From Fen-999 sp044220545 (GTDB lineage: Bacteria; Pseudomonadota; Gammaproteobacteria; Burkholderiales; Rhodocyclaceae), in NCBI GenBank assembly GCA_044220545.1, contig JBGAQX010000007.1:62001-126000 (forward strand): a DNA stretch of 64,000 nt, given 5' to 3'. This document shows, piece by piece, positions 6,674 to 16,825 of this stretch. The notes under the pieces were generated by a model, which was given only the letters and a program-made list of their open reading frames with translations, made no database searches and was not told the origin of the DNA. How positions within the stretch are numbered: position 1 is the stretch's first letter; the number at the start of each line of letters is the position of its first letter. The position numbers and the translations under genes were made by a program.

Positions 6674-7975
6674 CTACCTGGGGCGCCGGTCGATCACCCG
6701 CTTGGCCTTGCCGATGGAGCGCTCGATGGTGCCGCCCGCCTTGACTTCGATGTGCGTCGAAATGCCGATGTAGGACTTGATGTGGTGGGCCAGTTCGTTG
6801 GCCGCATATTCCTTGTCGGCGGCGGTGGCGGTGGCGAACTCCGGTTTCATTTCCACATTCACGGTGACGGTGTCCAGATGTCCGTCGCGCTCGACCTCGA
6901 TCAGGTAGTGCGGCGAGAGCTTCGGTGTCTTGAGGATCTGTTCCTCGATCTGCGAGGGGAAGACGTTGACGCCGCGAATGATCAGCATGTCGTCGGAGCG
7001 CCCGGTGATCTTGCCGATGCGCCGCATGGCGCGCGAGGTGGGGGGCAGCAGGCGAGTGAGATCGCGGGTCCGGTAGCGGATCACCGGCAGCGCTTCCTTG
7101 GTCAGCGAGGTGAATACCAGCTCGCCGAGTTCGCCGTCCGGCAGGACTTCGCCGGTCTTGGGGTCGATGATCTCCGGATAGAAGTGATCCTCCCAGACCA
7201 CCGGGCCGTCCTTGCTCTCGACACATTCGTTGGCGACGCCCGGGCCGATGACTTCGGAGAGGCCGTAGATGTCCACCGCCTGCATGTCGAAGCGGCGCTC
7301 GATTTCCTGGCGCATCTGGTGAGTCCAGGGTTCGGCGCCGTGGATGCCGAGGCGTAGCGAGCACTTGGCGGGGTCGAGTCCCTGGCGGACGAACTCGTCA
7401 CCGATGGCCAGCATGTAGGAGGGCGTGACCATGATGATGTCCGGTTCGAAGTCCAGGATCAGTTGCACCTGGCGCTCGGTCTGGCCGCCGCCGAACGGTA
7501 TGACGGTACAGCCCAGCCGCTCGGCGCCGTAGTGGGCGCCCAGACCGCCGGTGAACAGGCCGTAGCCGTAGGAGACATGCACCTTGTCGCCGGGCCGCCC
7601 GCCGGAGGCGTGGATGGAGCGCGCCATCAGTTGCGCCCACATGTCGATGTCGTTTCGGGTATAGCCGACCACGGTCGGCTTGCCGGTGGTGCCGGAGGAT
7701 GCGTGTACCCGCACCACTTGTTCGCGCGGCACGGCGAACATGCCGAAAGGATAGGTGTCGCGCAGGTCCTGCTTGGTGGTGAAGGGGAACTTCGCCAGGT
7801 CGGCGAGGGACTTCAGGTCGTCCGGTTGTACGCCGGCGTCGTCGAACTTGCGCCGGTAGTGGGCGACGTTGTCGTAGGCATGCTTGAGCGACCAGCGCAG
7901 GCGGGTCAGTTGCAGGGCGGCGATCTCGTCGCGGCTGGCGTTCTCGATGGCATCAAGCCCGGTCTTTTCGGTCAT
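6674..7975 (-). CDS. paaK: Phenylacetate-CoA ligase
   Basis: A 433-residue protein of the usual length for the family. The adenylate-forming motif VHASSGTTGKPTVVGYT is at about residues 85-101, with DIYGLSEVIGPGVANEC and the C-terminal domain (RSDDMLIIRGVNVFPSQIEEQIL) typical of PaaK. It activates phenylacetate (or a related aryl acid) to the CoA thioester with ATP in the cytoplasm. The upstream gene is a PaaI-like thioesterase 51 bp away. The other paa catabolic genes are not in the window, so the real substrate could be another aromatic acid. Confidence 0.92.
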   Translation of the reverse strand: MTEKTGLDAIENASRDEIAALQLTRLRWSLKHAYDNVAHYRRKFDDAGVQPDDLKSLADLAKFPFTTKQDLRDTYPFGMFAVPREQVVRVHASSGTTGKPTVVGYTRNDIDMWAQLMARSIHASGGRPGDKVHVSYGYGLFTGGLGAHYGAERLGCTVIPFGGGQTERQVQLILDFEPDIIMVTPSYMLAIGDEFVRQGLDPAKCSLRLGIHGAEPWTHQMRQEIERRFDMQAVDIYGLSEVIGPGVANECVESKDGPVVWEDHFYPEIIDPKTGEVLPDGELGELVFTSLTKEALPVIRYRTRDLTRLLPPTSRAMRRIGKITGRSDDMLIIRGVNVFPSQIEEQILKTPKLSPHYLIEVERDGHLDTVTVNVEMKPEFATATAADKEYAANELAHHIKSYIGISTHIEVKAGGTIERSIGKAKRVIDRRPR

Positions 7976-8026
7976 GGCGGCGGCTCAGGGTGGCGGAAAA
8001 CGTGTTGGCAAGCAGTGGGGCGGGAA

Positions 8027-8470
8027 TTATCCCTCACTTTCCCCGCCGTCGAAGAAATGGCCCTTGATGCGGGCGGCGCGGCCGCGGAAGACGGCAACCA
8101 GCTTGCCGTCCTGGTTGCTCACTTCGATGTCATAGACGCCGCTGCGGCCGCCCTGGTGGCGGGCGTGGCCATGGGCGGTCAGCAGGTCACCCAGGTGGGC
8201 CGGAGCGAGGAAGTTGATGTCCACACCCGCCGCGACGGCGCGATGATTGAAGCTGTTGCAGGCGTAGGCAAAGGTGGAGTCGGCGACGGCGAAGATGAAG
8301 CCGCCATGACAGGTGCCGTGGCCGTTGACCATGTCCTGCCGCACGGTCATCGTTAGCGTGGCCGTGCCGGGGCCGACCGCGACGATGGCCATGCCCAGCC
8401 CGCGCGCGGCGTGGTCGTCGGGCCACATGATGTCGGCGCAGCGTCGGGCGATCTGTTCCGGTGTCAGCAT
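8027..8470 (-). CDS. paaI: PaaI-family hotdog thioesterase
   Basis: A 147-residue protein if started at MLTPEQ (8470); an earlier start at 8515 would add 15 residues that look non-conserved. It has the hotdog-fold thioesterase pattern: MVNGHGTCHGGFIFAVADSTFAYAC (the HGG loop and following catalytic acidic residue) and a later VDINFLAPAHLGDLL strand. PaaI hydrolyses aryl-CoA dead-end thioesters in phenylacetate degradation, and the adjacent ligase gene supports that role. It is divergent from sucC, whose promoter overlaps the region just upstream. Confidence 0.85.
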   Translation of the reverse strand: MLTPEQIARRCADIMWPDDHAARGLGMAIVAVGPGTATLTMTVRQDMVNGHGTCHGGFIFAVADSTFAYACNSFNHRAVAAGVDINFLAPAHLGDLLTAHGHARHQGGRSGVYDIEVSNQDGKLVAVFRGRAARIKGHFFDGGESEG

Positions 8471-8501
8471 CTTGAAAGGAATGAGGACTACGTTATTAGT
8501 T

Positions 8502-8530
8502 TTGCGGTGCAGCACATAATTAGATATTAT
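8502..8530 (+). promoter_or_regulatory. Sigma70-type promoter of sucCD
   Basis: TTGCGG (8502-8507), a 17-bp spacer and TATTAT (8525-8530), a good sigma70 match 38 bp before the sucC start codon. It lies in the divergent gap shared with the thioesterase gene. Confidence 0.65.
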
Positions 8531-8568
8531 CGCTGCTTCCGGCCAGACCCAACGAAGGAAAGTATCTC

Positions 8569-9740
<1,172 letters not shown>

Positions 9741-9749
9741 GGAGCTGAC

Positions 9750-10643
9750 ATGTCCATCCTCATCAACAAAGACACCAAGATCATCACCCAGGGCATCACC
9801 GGCAAGACCGGTCAGTTCCACACCGAGAAATGCATCGAGTACGCGAACGGCAAGAATTGCTTCGTCGCCGGCGTGAACCCGAAGAAGGCCGGCGAGAATA
9901 TCTTCGATGTGCCGATCTTCGCCTCGGTGAAGGAGGCGAAGGCTCAGACCGGCGCCACCGTCTCCGTGATCTACGTGCCGCCGGCCGGCGCCGCCGACGC
10001 GATCTGGGAAGCCTGCGAGGCCGACCTCGATCTCACCATCTGCATCACCGAGGGCATCCCGGTCCGCGACATGCTGATGGTGCGCAACAAGATGAAGCAG
10101 AAGGTCGCCCGGGGCGGCAAGGAAACCCTGCTGCTCGGCCCCAACTGCCCCGGCCTGATCACCCCCGACGAAGTGAAGATCGGCATCATGCCTGGCCATA
10201 TTCACCGCAAAGGCCGGATCGGTGTGGTGTCGCGCTCCGGCACGCTGACCTACGAGGCCGTCGCCCAGCTTACCGAGATCGGCCTCGGCCAGTCCTCGGC
10301 GGTCGGCATTGGCGGCGACCCGATCAACGGCCTGAAGCACATCGACATCATGAGGGCCTTCAACGATGATCCCGATACCGACGCGGTGATCATGATTGGC
10401 GAAATCGGCGGGCCGGACGAGGCGGAAGCGGCGCGCTGGTGCAAGGACCACATGAAGAAGCCGATCGTCGGCTTCATCGCCGGTGTGACCGCGCCGGCCG
10501 GCAAGCGCATGGGCCATGCCGGCGCGCTGATCTCCGGCGGCGCCGACACGGCGGACGCCAAGCTGGCCATCATGGAGGAATGCGGCTTCAAGGTGACTCG
10601 CAATCCTTCCGAGATGGCCAAGCTGCTGAAGGCGATGCTGTAG
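9750..10643 (+). CDS. sucD: Succinyl-CoA synthetase alpha subunit
   Basis: A 297-residue protein of standard length, 9 bp after sucC with AAGGAG before the ATG. The CoA-binding N-terminal domain (TKIITQGITGKTGQFHT) and the phosphohistidine region (GHAGALISGG, His at about residue 254) are present. It binds CoA and carries the phosphohistidine of the alpha2beta2 (or heterodimer) enzyme of the TCA cycle. It is intact, unlike sucC; if the upstream frameshift is real, translation coupling could also be affected. A hairpin terminator follows at 10662. Confidence 0.96.
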   Translation: MSILINKDTKIITQGITGKTGQFHTEKCIEYANGKNCFVAGVNPKKAGENIFDVPIFASVKEAKAQTGATVSVIYVPPAGAADAIWEACEADLDLTICITEGIPVRDMLMVRNKMKQKVARGGKETLLLGPNCPGLITPDEVKIGIMPGHIHRKGRIGVVSRSGTLTYEAVAQLTEIGLGQSSAVGIGGDPINGLKHIDIMRAFNDDPDTDAVIMIGEIGGPDEAEAARWCKDHMKKPIVGFIAGVTAPAGKRMGHAGALISGGADTADAKLAIMEECGFKVTRNPSEMAKLLKAML

Positions 10644-10661
10644 TTCATTGGCGCGTCACAT

Positions 10662-10700
10662 GCGGCCGCACCGGCGCAAGCCCGTGCGGCCGCTTGTATT
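10662..10700 (+). terminator. Terminator after sucCD
   Basis: Arms GCGGCCGCAC (10662-10671) and GTGCGGCCGC (10684-10693) form a perfect 10-bp stem, followed by TTGTATTTT. Confidence 0.7.
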
Positions 10701-10778
10701 TTGGCATCAACCGGGCTAGGCTTAGCCCGTTTCTCCACGGGGAGCGCCGCTGTGTCCGGAGATAAGGAGCGTAGGGTC

Positions 10779-11033
10779 ATGGAGGCCGTTGCGACCTACA
10801 ACATGCACGACGCGAAGAGCAATCTGTCGCGGCTCGTCGATCGGGCGGCCGCGGGTGGCGACGTGGTCATCGCCAAGGCCGGCAAGCCGGTGGCGAGGCT
10901 GGTGTCATTGACGGGTTCGGCTGGCGCAAAGAAGCGGCGGCTCGGGTTGGCGGCGGGCAAGTTCGTGGTGCCGGATGATTTCGACGAGCCGTTGCCCGCC
11001 GAAATGTGGGGCGAACTGCTGCCGCGCACGTGA
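10779..11033 (+). CDS. Phd/YefM-type antitoxin
   Basis: An 84-residue protein. AAGGAG 10 bp before the ATG at 10779 fixes the start. The N-terminus (YNMHDAKSNLSRLVDRAAAGGDVVIAKAGKPVARLV) matches the DNA-binding Phd/YefM fold, and the C-terminal tail would block the toxin. It overlaps the next gene by four bases (GTGA), a usual arrangement of type II toxin-antitoxin operons, which are autoregulated by the antitoxin or the complex. Confidence 0.88.
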   Translation: MEAVATYNMHDAKSNLSRLVDRAAAGGDVVIAKAGKPVARLVSLTGSAGAKKRRLGLAAGKFVVPDDFDEPLPAEMWGELLPRT

Positions 11034-11479
11034 AGCTGCTGCTCGATACTCACGTCGCCCTGTGGGCGCTGGCGGAGCCGCAACGGCTGCCGCACGATAT
11101 CGCTGAGCGTTTGCGCGATCCGGAAAACGAAGTACGCGTCAGCGTCGTTTCGTTGTGGGAAATCGCCATCAAGCATTCGCTGGTGCGCGCCGACGGCCGG
11201 CGCAAGCTGTGTGTCGCGCCGCGCGAGGTGCTCGAATGGCTGACCAAGACCGGGTTCGATGTGCTTCCCGTCGCACCCGCGCATTGCATCGAGGTCGATT
11301 CTTTGCCCTATCGCGCCGACCCCGCAAGCGGGCGACCGCACGGCGATCCATTCGACCGCATGCTGGTGGCGCAGGCGCTCAGCGAGCCGATGCGCCTGCT
11401 GACCGCGGATCCGCTGGTTGCTTTGCACATGGCCGATGCCGGCGGCTTGATTGAAGTCATCGCGCCAGTGCGGCGCTGA
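11030..11479 (+). CDS. PIN-domain toxin (VapC-type ribonuclease)
   Basis: A 149-residue protein started at a GTG that overlaps the antitoxin stop; an ATG at 11006 would give a longer overlap. PIN-domain acidic residues are visible: LLLDTHVALWAL near the N-terminus, SVVSLWEIAIK, GDPFDRMLVAQA and LTADP. Such proteins are Mg-dependent ribonucleases, often cutting tRNA or rRNA, held inactive by the partner. The Phd antitoxin with PIN toxin combination is common. Nothing suggests loss of activity. Confidence 0.87.
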   Translation: MKLLLDTHVALWALAEPQRLPHDIAERLRDPENEVRVSVVSLWEIAIKHSLVRADGRRKLCVAPREVLEWLTKTGFDVLPVAPAHCIEVDSLPYRADPASGRPHGDPFDRMLVAQALSEPMRLLTADPLVALHMADAGGLIEVIAPVRR

Positions 11480-11495
11480 GTGAGGGCCTGTCATC

Positions 11496-12458
11496 ATGGC
11501 ACTGTTCCTGACCGAAGCCGATGTGCGCGCATTGCTGACCATGGACTTGGCGCTGGAAGCCGTCGAAGCCGCGCACCGAGCGCATTGCCTGGGGCGGGCA
11601 ATCGACGTTCCCCGGCAGCGCACGCGTGTGCCGACCGCTTCCCTGCACATCCTGCAAGGCGCCTTGCTCGACGAAGGTGTGATCGGCTACAAGGCCTATA
11701 CGGCGAGCAAGGAGGGCACCCTCTTTCTTGTGCACCTGTTCGATAGCGCTACCGGTCGGCTACTGGCAGTGATCGAAGCGGATTTCCTCGGCATGATGCG
11801 CACCGGCGCGGCCGGCGGTGTGGCCGCCAAGCATCTGGCGCGCGCGGACGCGGCGACGGCGGGGGTCTTCGGCGCCGGCTGGCAGGCGCAAAGCCAGATC
11901 GAGGCGCTTTGCCGGGTGCGGCCGATCAGGACGGTGCGGGTTTTTTCGCGAAGCGAAGTCCGGCGTGCCGCCTTTTGTACGGAGATGTCGGAGCGACTGG
12001 GCGTAGACGTTCGTCCGGCGGACAGTGCGGAGGAAGCCGTGCGGGGTGCCGATATCGTCGTGACCATCACGTCGTCGCCGATGCCGGTATTCGACGGCGC
12101 GTGGCTGGATGAGGGATGTCACATCAACGCCGCCGGCGCCAATGCGCTGATTCGACGGGAGATCGACGAGATTTCAGTGCGCCGCGCCGCGCTGATCTGC
12201 GTCGACAGCCGGCCGACGGCGCTTGCCGAGGCGGGCGACTTGCTGCCGGCGCTCGAGAAGGGGCGCGTCCACGAGCGGCAACTGGTCGAACTGGGCGAAC
12301 TGGTCGCCGGCGTTCGGCCCGGACGAGCGGCGGAGACGGACATTACCCTTTTCGAGTCGCAGGGTATGGCGATCCAGGACCTGGCCGTGGCCGGCCGCCT
12401 TTTTCGACTCGCCGTCGAACGGGGCTTGGGGAAACAAATTGCCCTCGGAAACATTTGA
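11496..12458 (+). CDS. Ornithine cyclodeaminase / mu-crystallin family protein
   Basis: A 320-residue protein with the family's usual length. The substrate part contains GYKAYTASKEGTLFLVHLFD, ADFLGMMRTGAAGGVAAKHLA, and a Rossmann NAD(P)-binding site GVFGAGWQAQSQIEAL at about residues 124-139. Members deaminate ornithine to proline or reduce cyclic imines and ketimines, so the substrate cannot be assigned. It starts 16 bp after the toxin gene; the two are probably unrelated in function. Confidence 0.85.
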   Translation: MALFLTEADVRALLTMDLALEAVEAAHRAHCLGRAIDVPRQRTRVPTASLHILQGALLDEGVIGYKAYTASKEGTLFLVHLFDSATGRLLAVIEADFLGMMRTGAAGGVAAKHLARADAATAGVFGAGWQAQSQIEALCRVRPIRTVRVFSRSEVRRAAFCTEMSERLGVDVRPADSAEEAVRGADIVVTITSSPMPVFDGAWLDEGCHINAAGANALIRREIDEISVRRAALICVDSRPTALAEAGDLLPALEKGRVHERQLVELGELVAGVRPGRAAETDITLFESQGMAIQDLAVAGRLFRLAVERGLGKQIALGNI

Positions 12459-12593
12459 CTGAATTGAGGTGCTACTGTAAGAATTGCAACTAGAGGCCTG
12501 TTTCTTCAATTAGTTATCGGGTCAGGCGGGCGCGGTGGGGATTCTTACGGTCGCGCGACAAGGGCAAATAAGCCGAAAAGGCATGACTGAAGC

Positions 12594-15143
12594 ATGAAAA
12601 GGGCGGAATTCTGGAAGCGCGACTGGTTCCTCGGGCTGATGGCCAGCGCGGTCATATTGGTATTGGCCAATAGCGACTTGCTCCAGAGCCTGGAACGCAA
12701 GGCCTATGACATCGGCGTCGGCATGACGTCCCGCGCACCTTCCGACAAAGTGGCGGTGATTGCCATCGACGACCAGAGCATTGCCAATCTGGGCCGTTGG
12801 CCATGGTCGCGCGAATTGCATGCCCGGCTCACCGATCAGTTGGCGTTGGGACAGCCGAAGGTGATCGCCAATACGGTGTTCTTCTCCGAGCCTCAACTGG
12901 ACCCCGGTTACGCCTACATCACCCGGTTGATCGATATCGTCAATCAGGGCCGGTCCGACGGGTCTCCGCCCAGCGCGGAAACCGAAAAGATCATTCCCGT
13001 GTTGGTGGAGGCCGAGCTTGCCCTCAACACCGATCGAAAACTGGCGCAGAGCTATGGCAAGGCGGGGAACGTCTTGTTGCCTTTGCTGTTCGAGCTTGGC
13101 GAGGCGCGCGGTCGGCCGGACCAGCCGTTGCCCGAATTCGTTGCCAGAAACCGTTTGCAGCAGGTTCAGGATGGCGCGGGTTTCGCGCTGCCGGCGGCCC
13201 AGGCGCAGATCCCGGTCGAGATCCTCGGTGGCAAGGCGGTTGCGCTAGGCCATCTGAACAGCTTCCTGGATGTAGACGGCGGTGTGCGGACCGAGCCATT
13301 GGTCGTGCAGTACTTCGATCAGTTCTATCCGGCGTTGTCGCTGATGATTGCCGCCAAGAGCCTCAATCTCGGTCCGGCGGACCTGCGGGTTCGCCTGGGT
13401 GAGGAGGTCCATCTGGGCAAGCTCAAGATCCTGACCGATCCGGCAACCCGGATGAACACCTTCTTCTACAAGGGCAGCGAAGGGCATCCAGCCTTCCAGG
13501 TCGATTCGTTCTATGACGTCCTGAGCGGGAAAATTCCGGCCAGCAAGTACGCCGGCAAGATTGTCCTGATCGGCGCGACGGCGGCAGGCGTCGGTTCATC
13601 GCAGGTGACGCCCGTTTCGCCGGCCATGGCACCGGTGGTGAGCATGGCCCATACGGTGTCGAGCATACTTTCCGAGCATTTCTTCGTTTCGCCGCCTTGG
13701 GCCGTTTGGGCGGAAAAGGCGGCTTTCGTCGTGATCGCCTTGTACCTGATCGCCGGGTTGCCGAGGCTTTCCGCGGCCATGGGCGCCACCGTGACGGCAG
13801 TGCTCCTCGCGCTCCTTGTCGGTGCCCACTTTGGCTTGATGACAACGCAATTGACCTGGCTGCAACTGATGGTGCCGGCGACCTTGTTGCTCTTCGGTCA
13901 TTTGCTGCTGACCACCAAGCGCTTTCTGGTGACCGAGCGGGGCAAGGAGAAGTCGGATCTCGATTCGGCGGAATCCAATCGCATGCTCGGTCTGGCCTTC
14001 CAGGGCCAGGGGCAACTCGACATGGCCTTCGACAAGTTTCGCAAGTGCCCGCTGGATCCAGCCGTAATGGAAAACCTCTACAACCTGGGGCTCGATTTCG
14101 AGCGCAAGCGCCAGTTCAACAAGGCAGAGGCGGTATTTCGCCATATGGCCGGCTACGATCCGAAATTTCGTGATATCGCCGACCGGGCCAGTCGCGCCAA
14201 GCGAATGTCCGACACGGTCATGCTGGGCACGGTTGGCAACCTGACCCACAGCGGTACGCTGATCGTCGAGAACAGCCAGGTCGAGAAGCCGATGCTGGGC
14301 CGGTATCAGGTGGAGAAAGAGCTGGGCAAGGGGGCCATGGGGGTCGTCTATCTGGGCCGGGACCCCAAGATCAACCGTGTCGTCGCCATCAAGACCATGG
14401 CGCTGTCCCAGGAGTTCGAGGGCGACGAACTGGTCGAGGTCAAGCAACGTTTCTTCCGCGAGGCCGAGACCGCGGGCCGTTTGAACCACCAGAATATCGT
14501 GACCATCTTCGATGCCGGCGAGGAACACGACCTCGCCTACATCGCCATGGAGTTCCTGAAGGGCAAGGATCTCGTTCCCCACACCAAGCCGAACAATCTG
14601 ATGCCCCTGGCCCAGGCAATGGGCATCGCCGCCCGGGTCGCCGACGCGCTGGACTATGCCCACCGCAACCAGGTGGTGCATCGGGACGTCAAGCCGGCCA
14701 ACATCATGTACGAACCGGCCACCGAGCAGGTCAAGGTCACCGACTTCGGTATTGCCCGCATTACCGATTCCTCGAAGACCAAGACCGGCATGGTGCTCGG
14801 CACGCCGAGCTACATGTCGCCGGAACAGTTGGCGGGCAAGAAGATCGACGGCCGCTCCGACCTCTTCTCGCTCGGCGTGACGCTCTATCAACTGGCTTGC
14901 GGCCGCTTGCCCTTCGACGGCGAGTCGATGGCGCAATTGATGTACCGCATCGCCACCGAGCCGCATCCGGACATCCGCGATGTCCGGCCGGACGTTCCCG
15001 AATGCCTGGCCGTGATCATTGATCGGGCGCTGATCAAGGATGCCGACAAGCGCTACCAGACCGGCGCCGAAATGGCCGGCGATCTGCGCCACTGCCTGGC
15101 TTCCCTGCCGGGCATTGCCGCATCCCAGGGTCGCCAGCCATGA
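12594..15143 (+). CDS. CHASE2-domain membrane serine/threonine kinase
   Basis: An 849-residue protein. An N-terminal helix is followed by an extracytoplasmic CHASE2 sensor (about 25-330; VAVIAIDDQSIANLGRWPWSR), then three membrane helices (about 370-450), a short TPR-like segment (about 460-530) and a C-terminal kinase domain (about 570-835). Catalytic elements are intact: glycine loop GKGAMGVVYLG, VAIKTM lysine, VVHRDVKPANIMY (Asp near 698), VTDFGIAR and GTPSYMSPEQL. It should phosphorylate Ser/Thr targets in response to a periplasmic signal. The next gene, a PP2C phosphatase, overlaps its stop by four bases, and an FHA protein follows. It heads the signalling operon. Confidence 0.92.
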   Translation: MKRAEFWKRDWFLGLMASAVILVLANSDLLQSLERKAYDIGVGMTSRAPSDKVAVIAIDDQSIANLGRWPWSRELHARLTDQLALGQPKVIANTVFFSEPQLDPGYAYITRLIDIVNQGRSDGSPPSAETEKIIPVLVEAELALNTDRKLAQSYGKAGNVLLPLLFELGEARGRPDQPLPEFVARNRLQQVQDGAGFALPAAQAQIPVEILGGKAVALGHLNSFLDVDGGVRTEPLVVQYFDQFYPALSLMIAAKSLNLGPADLRVRLGEEVHLGKLKILTDPATRMNTFFYKGSEGHPAFQVDSFYDVLSGKIPASKYAGKIVLIGATAAGVGSSQVTPVSPAMAPVVSMAHTVSSILSEHFFVSPPWAVWAEKAAFVVIALYLIAGLPRLSAAMGATVTAVLLALLVGAHFGLMTTQLTWLQLMVPATLLLFGHLLLTTKRFLVTERGKEKSDLDSAESNRMLGLAFQGQGQLDMAFDKFRKCPLDPAVMENLYNLGLDFERKRQFNKAEAVFRHMAGYDPKFRDIADRASRAKRMSDTVMLGTVGNLTHSGTLIVENSQVEKPMLGRYQVEKELGKGAMGVVYLGRDPKINRVVAIKTMALSQEFEGDELVEVKQRFFREAETAGRLNHQNIVTIFDAGEEHDLAYIAMEFLKGKDLVPHTKPNNLMPLAQAMGIAARVADALDYAHRNQVVHRDVKPANIMYEPATEQVKVTDFGIARITDSSKTKTGMVLGTPSYMSPEQLAGKKIDGRSDLFSLGVTLYQLACGRLPFDGESMAQLMYRIATEPHPDIRDVRPDVPECLAVIIDRALIKDADKRYQTGAEMAGDLRHCLASLPGIAASQGRQP

Positions 15144-15967
15144 GGGCGGATCTGAGCCAGTCGGTGGACATGGTCGCCAGTACGGATGCCGGCCGGGTGC
15201 GTTCGCACAACGAGGATGCCGTCTTCGCCGATCCGGCGCTGGGCCTGGCGGTACTGGCCGACGGCATGGGCGGGTATAACGCCGGCGAGGTGGCGAGCGG
15301 CATGGCGACGACCTTGCTCGCCGCCGAACTGGCCAAGGCATTCGCCGACCAGTCGCCCGACACACGGCAGGCTGATGGCCAGCTCTGGGCACAGGCGGCG
15401 CTGCTGCGGGAAATTGCCCGCGCCAACGGTGCGATCTATCAGGCCGCGCAGAGCCAGCCCCAGTATGCCGGGATGGGCACGACGCTGGTGATGACGCTGT
15501 TTCATGACGATGCGGTCACCGTGGCGCACATCGGCGACTCGCGGCTGTACCTCCTGCGGGGCGGCGAGTTTCGGCAATTGACGCGCGATCATTCCCTGTT
15601 GCAGGAACAAATTGACAGCGGGATAATCACCGCCGAACAGGCGCGTTATTCGCAGAACCGCAACCTGGTGACGCGGGCGCTGGGCATCGATCCGACCGTC
15701 GAAGTCGAGATTCATGACTACGGCGTCGAACCCGGCGACGTTTTCCTGCTATGTTCGGATGGTCTGAACGATATGGTTGCGGATGAAGAGATTGCGCTGA
15801 CCCTGACGAGTTTATCGGCGAATCTTGATTTGTGTGCCACCCAACTGGTGGATATGGCCAACGACAACGGCGGTCGTGACAACGTGTCGGTGATTCTGGT
15901 GAAGGTGAAACAGGCATTTCCCGTGGCCCGCGGCTGGTGGGCGCGGTTTCTCGCCTGGTTCAGGTAA
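15140..15967 (+). CDS. PP2C-family protein phosphatase
   Basis: A 275-residue protein overlapping the kinase gene (ATGA). PP2C metal-binding motifs are all present: SHNEDA near the N-terminus, VLADGMGGYNAGE, GMGTTLVM, HIGDSRLYLLR and GGRDNVSVILV. It should remove the phosphate groups added by the preceding kinase in the cytoplasm. There is no membrane segment; the C-terminal WWARFLAWFR stretch is short and amphipathic and might attach it to the membrane (inference). Confidence 0.94.
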   Translation: MRADLSQSVDMVASTDAGRVRSHNEDAVFADPALGLAVLADGMGGYNAGEVASGMATTLLAAELAKAFADQSPDTRQADGQLWAQAALLREIARANGAIYQAAQSQPQYAGMGTTLVMTLFHDDAVTVAHIGDSRLYLLRGGEFRQLTRDHSLLQEQIDSGIITAEQARYSQNRNLVTRALGIDPTVEVEIHDYGVEPGDVFLLCSDGLNDMVADEEIALTLTSLSANLDLCATQLVDMANDNGGRDNVSVILVKVKQAFPVARGWWARFLAWFR

Positions 15968-15982
15968 TCGAGGAAGATCAAG

Positions 15983-16786
15983 ATGGCAAAGCTGATACTC
16001 AGTTTGGATGGCCTGTTGCTCAAGGAAATTCCGCTTGCCAAGGAGCGGACGACCATAGGCCGCAAGCCGCACAACGATATCCAGATCGACAATCTGGCCA
16101 TCTCGGGCGAGCACGCGGTGATCCTGACATTGATCAACGACTCCTTCCTTGAGGATCTCAACAGCACCAACGGCACCTTCGTCAATGGCCAGGCGGTGAA
16201 GAAGCATTTCCTCCAGGATGGCGATGTGATCGAGTTGGGCAAGTACCATCTCAAGTACCTCGCCGAGGGCGCCCAGAAATCCTCCCAGGCCGATTTCGAG
16301 AAGACCATGGTCCTGCGTCCGGACATGATGCGCAAGACAGTCGAGCAGGCGGCGGCCAGGGGCTTTGGTGAAACGCAGCCAGGACAACCGGTGGCGGAAG
16401 GCATGGTGCCGCCGGTCCTGCCACCGAGCGGTGTCACCAGCACCCAGCCGCAAGCCGCCAGAGAAGCGCCCCCGATTTCGGCCGAGAGCGCGGGTCAGGC
16501 GCAGCCGCAGGCAGCCCCGCCCAAGGCGATGATCCAGGTGCTGAACGGCGGCAACGCCGGCCGCGAGCTTGAGCTGACCAAGACGCTGACGACGCTGGGC
16601 AAGCCCGGTGTCCAGGTGGCCGTGATCGCCCGTCGGCCCCACGGCTACTTCATCACCCATGTCGAGGGGGTCAGCTTTCCGTCGGTGAGCGGGCAAATGC
16701 TCGAGGCCAACAAGCCCCATCAACTCAACGATCACGACATCATCGAGATCGGTGGCACAAAGATGGAATTCTTCTTCAAGGGCTGA
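15983..16786 (+). CDS. FHA-domain phosphothreonine-binding protein
   Basis: A 267-residue protein. The N-terminal FHA domain (about 1-100) shows RTTIGRKPHNDIQIDN, ISGEHAVI and LNSTNGTFVNG, the phosphothreonine-binding signature. A Pro/Gln-rich linker (about 130-180) leads to a second, weaker FHA-like domain (about 185-267; LTKTLTTLGKPGVQVAVIARRPHG). It should read phosphorylation by the upstream kinase and recruit partners. A conserved pThr in the linker (FEKTMVLRP at about 108) looks like a kinase target motif (inference). Confidence 0.9.
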   Translation: MAKLILSLDGLLLKEIPLAKERTTIGRKPHNDIQIDNLAISGEHAVILTLINDSFLEDLNSTNGTFVNGQAVKKHFLQDGDVIELGKYHLKYLAEGAQKSSQADFEKTMVLRPDMMRKTVEQAAARGFGETQPGQPVAEGMVPPVLPPSGVTSTQPQAAREAPPISAESAGQAQPQAAPPKAMIQVLNGGNAGRELELTKTLTTLGKPGVQVAVIARRPHGYFITHVEGVSFPSVSGQMLEANKPHQLNDHDIIEIGGTKMEFFFKG

Positions 16787-16825
16787 TCACGCGGGACCAG
16801 ATGGGCCAAGAACCCCGGGGCGCTC

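Noticed and set aside
12455..12483. TTGACT, 17 bp, TAAGAA as a promoter for the signalling operon
   Set aside because: The -10 match is poor and overlaps the previous stop; too weak to list as a feature.
13596..15392. 598-codon minus-strand frame opposite the kinase gene
   Set aside because: Antisense shadow; the plus-strand kinase and phosphatase motifs are intact.
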